Source: Nocardioidaceae bacterium
Lineage (GTDB): Bacteria > Actinomycetota > Actinomycetes > Propionibacteriales > Nocardioidaceae
NCBI GenBank assembly: GCA_018672315.1
Contig: CP076053.1
Coordinates: 1,475,827-1,539,826 of the forward strand
Reading direction: 5' to 3'
Length of the DNA: 64,000 bases
How positions within the stretch are numbered: position 1 is the stretch's first letter; each line of letters starts with the position of its first letter. A model generated the notes under the pieces. That model searched no databases. It was not told where the DNA came from and worked only from the letters and a program-made list of their open reading frames with translations. The position numbers were made by a program, and so were the translations under genes. Shown here in pieces: positions 62,048 through 64,000 of the stretch.

Positions 62048-62062
62048 GACACCACTGTACGG

Positions 62063-62079
62063 GTACCCCCCGGGGGTAC
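62063..62079. promoter_or_regulatory. CsoR operator upstream of copA
   Basis: GTACCCCC-C-GGGGGTAC is a perfect inverted repeat with 8-base arms and a 1-base centre, the classical G-tract pseudo-palindrome of CsoR sites. It ends 15 bases before the copA start codon. It strongly predicts copper-inducible expression of copA-csoR. Confidence 0.88.
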
Positions 62080-62110
62080 TCAAGCGACGGACGACGAGCG
62101 GCGGTCGATG

Positions 62111-62269
62111 TCAGCCGAGCAGGAGCAGCGCCAGCAGGATCAGCCCCAGCATCACGGCGACGACCCAGCCGAGGCGTACGCCCGTGGACCGGAACCCGGG
62201 GTGGCTCAGCGGGAAGTCCGCTCCGGTGCCGCCGGGGCGCTCGGGCTCGTCCTGTCCTGCGCGGCGCAT
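62111..62269 (-). CDS. Very small membrane protein (52 aa)
   Basis: A 52-residue protein read on the minus strand: hydrophilic MRRAGQDEPERPGGTGADFP, then LSHPGFRSTGVRLGWVVAVM and a hydrophobic tail LGLILLALLLLG. It fits the gap between the MFS exporter and copA genes, starting 15 bases downstream of the exporter stop, with which it may be co-transcribed. Single-pass membrane peptide; function unknown. Confidence 0.6.
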   Translation of the reverse strand: MRRAGQDEPERPGGTGADFPLSHPGFRSTGVRLGWVVAVMLGLILLALLLLG

Positions 62270-62283
62270 GTCATCTCGATGGT

Positions 62284-63888
62284 TCACACCGGTTCGGATA
62301 CCCGATCACCGTCGCCGGCACCGTCGTCAGCACCGCGGTCGTCTCGCTCGGCGTCCTGACCGACCTCGAAGTCCTCGGCCCGGATCAGCCAGAAGCAGAG
62401 CAGCCCGGCGACGAGCGCGAGGCCGGCGGCGATCCAGGTGATGGTGTCGAGCGCGTTCACGAACGCGGCGGTGGCCACGTCGGTGATGCGCTCGGCGACC
62501 TGGGTGGGCACGTTCATCAGGGCCTGGTCGAGCTGACCGGCGCGGGTGGCCTCGCTGATCTGCTCGGCGCGGTCGGAGGCCGGCGTGTTCTGCAGGGCCG
62601 CGGCGATGTCGCGACTGGTCTGCTGGCTGAAGATCGAGCCCAGCGCGGCGATGCCTGTGGCGATGCCGACCTGACGGAAGGTCGAGTTCACGCCAGAGGC
62701 CATGCCGGACTTGTCGGGAGTCACGACGCCGACGGCCGTCGAGGCCAGCGGGACGTTGATGAAGCCGATCCCGATGCCCGCGACGACGAGGCCCGGGATG
62801 ATCGCGGTCCAGGAGGTGTCGGGCCCGATCAGCGTCAGCAGCGCGAGGCCCACCGACGTGACCAGGAAGCCCGGCGCGATGAGCCACTTCGTCGGGACCG
62901 TGTTGGTCAGGCGGCCCGCCGCTGCGGAGGCGAAGAACGCGAGACCGGAGAGGAAGAGCAGCCGCCAGCCGGCACCGAGCGCGGAGTAGCCGAGCACGTT
63001 CTGCAGGTAGATCGTGAGGTAGGTCAGCAGGGAGAAGATCGAGCCCGAGACCGCGAAGGCCGCGATCAGGCCGCCCACGAAGGACGGCTTGCGCAGCAGC
63101 GCGAGGTCGAACATGGGGTCCGTACGCCGCCGCTGGGACACCACGAAGAAGAGCAGCAGGCCGGCCGCGATCGCCGCCGGGACGGTGACGAGCGTGGAGG
63201 TGAAGGACCGCTCGCCGGCCTCGATCAGCGCGAAGACCAGCAGGCCCAGCGCGAGCGAGAAGCTGGCGAAGCCGACGTAGTCGGGCCGTCCGGCGTGCGG
63301 GTCCTTGGACTCGGTGACGTACCGCTTGCTGACCGCGAGCGCGAAGAGCGCGACGGGGATGTTGACGAAGAAGATCCAACGCCACGACAGGCCGGTCGTG
63401 AGCACGCCGCCGAGCACCGGGCCGACCGCGACCGCGACACCCGTGGTGGCGCCGAACAGGCCGAACGCCGTGCCGCGCTCCTTGCCCGAGAAGGTCGAGG
63501 ACAGGATCGCGAGACCCGTGGCGAAGACGGCGGCCCCGCCGATGCCCTGGAACGCGCGGGCTGCGCCGAGGGTGACGATGTCGGGGGCGAACCCGCACAG
63601 GGCGGAGCCGAGCGTGAACAGCGCGAGGCCGATCATGAAGACGCGCTTGCGGCCGTAGAGGTCGGCCAGCGACCCCGCGGTGAGCAGAAGGGCGGCGAGA
63701 CTGAGGGCGTACGCGTCGATCACCCACTGCAGGCCGGCCAGGGAGGTGTCGAGCTCGGACTGGATGTCGGGGAGGGCGACGTTCACGATCGTGATGTCGA
63801 GCAGCAGCATGAAGATGCCGAGGCACACCGCGCCGAGGGTCCACCAACGACCGTCGTGTGCGGCAGCCGTGGGAGAACTGGTTGCCAT
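62284..63888 (-). CDS. MFS multidrug exporter, DHA2 (14-TM) family
   Basis: A 534-residue transporter. WWTLGAVCLGIFMLLLDITIVNVALPDIQSEL is the first helix with the DHA2 signature (LDxTIVNVALP), followed by WVIDAYALSLAALLLTAGSLADLYGRKRVFMIG containing motif A; a further conserved stretch is FGLFGATTGVAVAVGPVLGGVL (motif C, antiporter). Length and hydrophobicity give 14 helices. Likely a proton-coupled drug or metabolite exporter. The ATG at 63888 lies in the centre of an 18-bp palindrome, suggesting repression by a MarR/TetR-type protein. Confidence 0.93.
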   Translation of the reverse strand: MATSSPTAAAHDGRWWTLGAVCLGIFMLLLDITIVNVALPDIQSELDTSLAGLQWVIDAYALSLAALLLTAGSLADLYGRKRVFMIGLALFTLGSALCGFAPDIVTLGAARAFQGIGGAAVFATGLAILSSTFSGKERGTAFGLFGATTGVAVAVGPVLGGVLTTGLSWRWIFFVNIPVALFALAVSKRYVTESKDPHAGRPDYVGFASFSLALGLLVFALIEAGERSFTSTLVTVPAAIAAGLLLFFVVSQRRRTDPMFDLALLRKPSFVGGLIAAFAVSGSIFSLLTYLTIYLQNVLGYSALGAGWRLLFLSGLAFFASAAAGRLTNTVPTKWLIAPGFLVTSVGLALLTLIGPDTSWTAIIPGLVVAGIGIGFINVPLASTAVGVVTPDKSGMASGVNSTFRQVGIATGIAALGSIFSQQTSRDIAAALQNTPASDRAEQISEATRAGQLDQALMNVPTQVAERITDVATAAFVNALDTITWIAAGLALVAGLLCFWLIRAEDFEVGQDAERDDRGADDGAGDGDRVSEPV

Positions 63889-63896
63889 GGCAACCA
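63879..63896. promoter_or_regulatory. 18-bp palindrome over the exporter start codon
   Basis: TGGTTGCCATGGCAACCA is a perfect palindrome centred on the ATG of the exporter. The TTGCC...GGCAA core is the shape of MarR-family operators. A further CCCGTACGGG palindrome lies at 63901-63910. Confidence 0.6.
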
Positions 63897-63910
63897 ACTA
63901 CCCGTACGGG

Positions 63911-64000
63911 GGAGTCGTCGCACGTGGCACGGCCCGGTTTCCGACCCGGGAGCAGGTCGGTTAGAGTGAGCGTCGGCTCGCAGCGATGCGTGCCAGTGTG
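63911..64000. other. Right window edge, no assignable gene
   Basis: The last 90 bases show no complete frame. A GTG at 63967 opens a short plus-strand frame to the edge, which could be the start of a divergent regulator of the exporter, but too little is visible to say. Confidence 0.2.

Overview
The window is chromosomal DNA of a high-GC Gram-positive actinobacterium, most likely a Nocardioidaceae member (Nocardioides-like). Evidence for this: strongly GC-rich coding sequence with many GTG starts; the rpsF-ssb-rpsR-rplI...dnaB order typical of actinobacteria; a myo-inositol-phosphate synthase; a Bpa/PafE proteasome activator; a FemAB-type peptidoglycan enzyme; a DUF222/HNH protein under a mycobacterial-type LexA box; CsoR-type copper control; and GTP-dependent PEP carboxykinase. 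The assignment is inference; there is no rRNA gene here. The hexamer CGTACG is strikingly common in the chromosomal backbone.

Layout. 1-9.6 kb: truncated MFS transporter, ino1 with a PadR regulator, a class A penicillin-binding protein, then a leftward operon FemAB / enoyl-CoA hydratase / alanine-racemase-like, and an SOS-box-controlled DUF222-HNH gene. 9.7-16.7 kb: endonuclease IV, a small lipoprotein, the rpsF-ssb-rpsR-rplI operon with its terminator, a secreted repeat protein, a membrane protein, a DnaA-box cluster and dnaB.

16.66-21.55 kb is the clearest accessory segment. It starts 3' of dnaB, is bounded by inward-facing inverted copies of a TGTCAG-containing terminal repeat, almost lacks the CGTACG signature, and carries a TPR-like gene, a DUF6338 membrane gene, two related small basic proteins, a truncated HsdR remnant, and a compact cassette of four genes: ribbon-helix-helix-like protein, phosphoribosyltransferase-like protein, RuvC/RNase-H-like protein and an intact Ser/Thr kinase with a Cys/His-rich tail. 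This is my best candidate for an undescribed (possibly defence-related) system.

21.6-42.6 kb: ordinary chromosomal genes, including a GNAT/DUF2254/HAD operon, a CarH-like B12 regulator next to a flavin monooxygenase, a DUF2079 membrane protein, a secreted subtilase, a persulfide dioxygenase-rhodanese pair, glutathione peroxidase, signal peptidase I, arginine deiminase, prephenate dehydratase and a deazaflavin-type reductase. 42.6-42.93 kb holds two opposing arrays of a 17-bp tandem repeat. 42.9-53.5 kb: PAP2-DagK fusion, serS, two HAD phosphatases, a lipoprotein, bpa, quinone oxidoreductase, a MobA-like protein, a nitrilase-family amidase, two serine tRNAs and a secreted beta-propeller. 53.6-64 kb: pckG, an NAD-binding epimerase-like protein, two acyl-CoA dehydrogenases, csoR-copA with an ideal CsoR operator, a 52-residue membrane protein and a 14-TM MFS exporter whose start codon lies inside an 18-bp palindrome.

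Two further themes cut across the window: a structured two-hairpin repeat present twice (48.85 and 59.36 kb) with compensatory base changes, and several genes whose start codon lies only 6-7 bases after a TANNNT -10 element, indicating leaderless transcripts.
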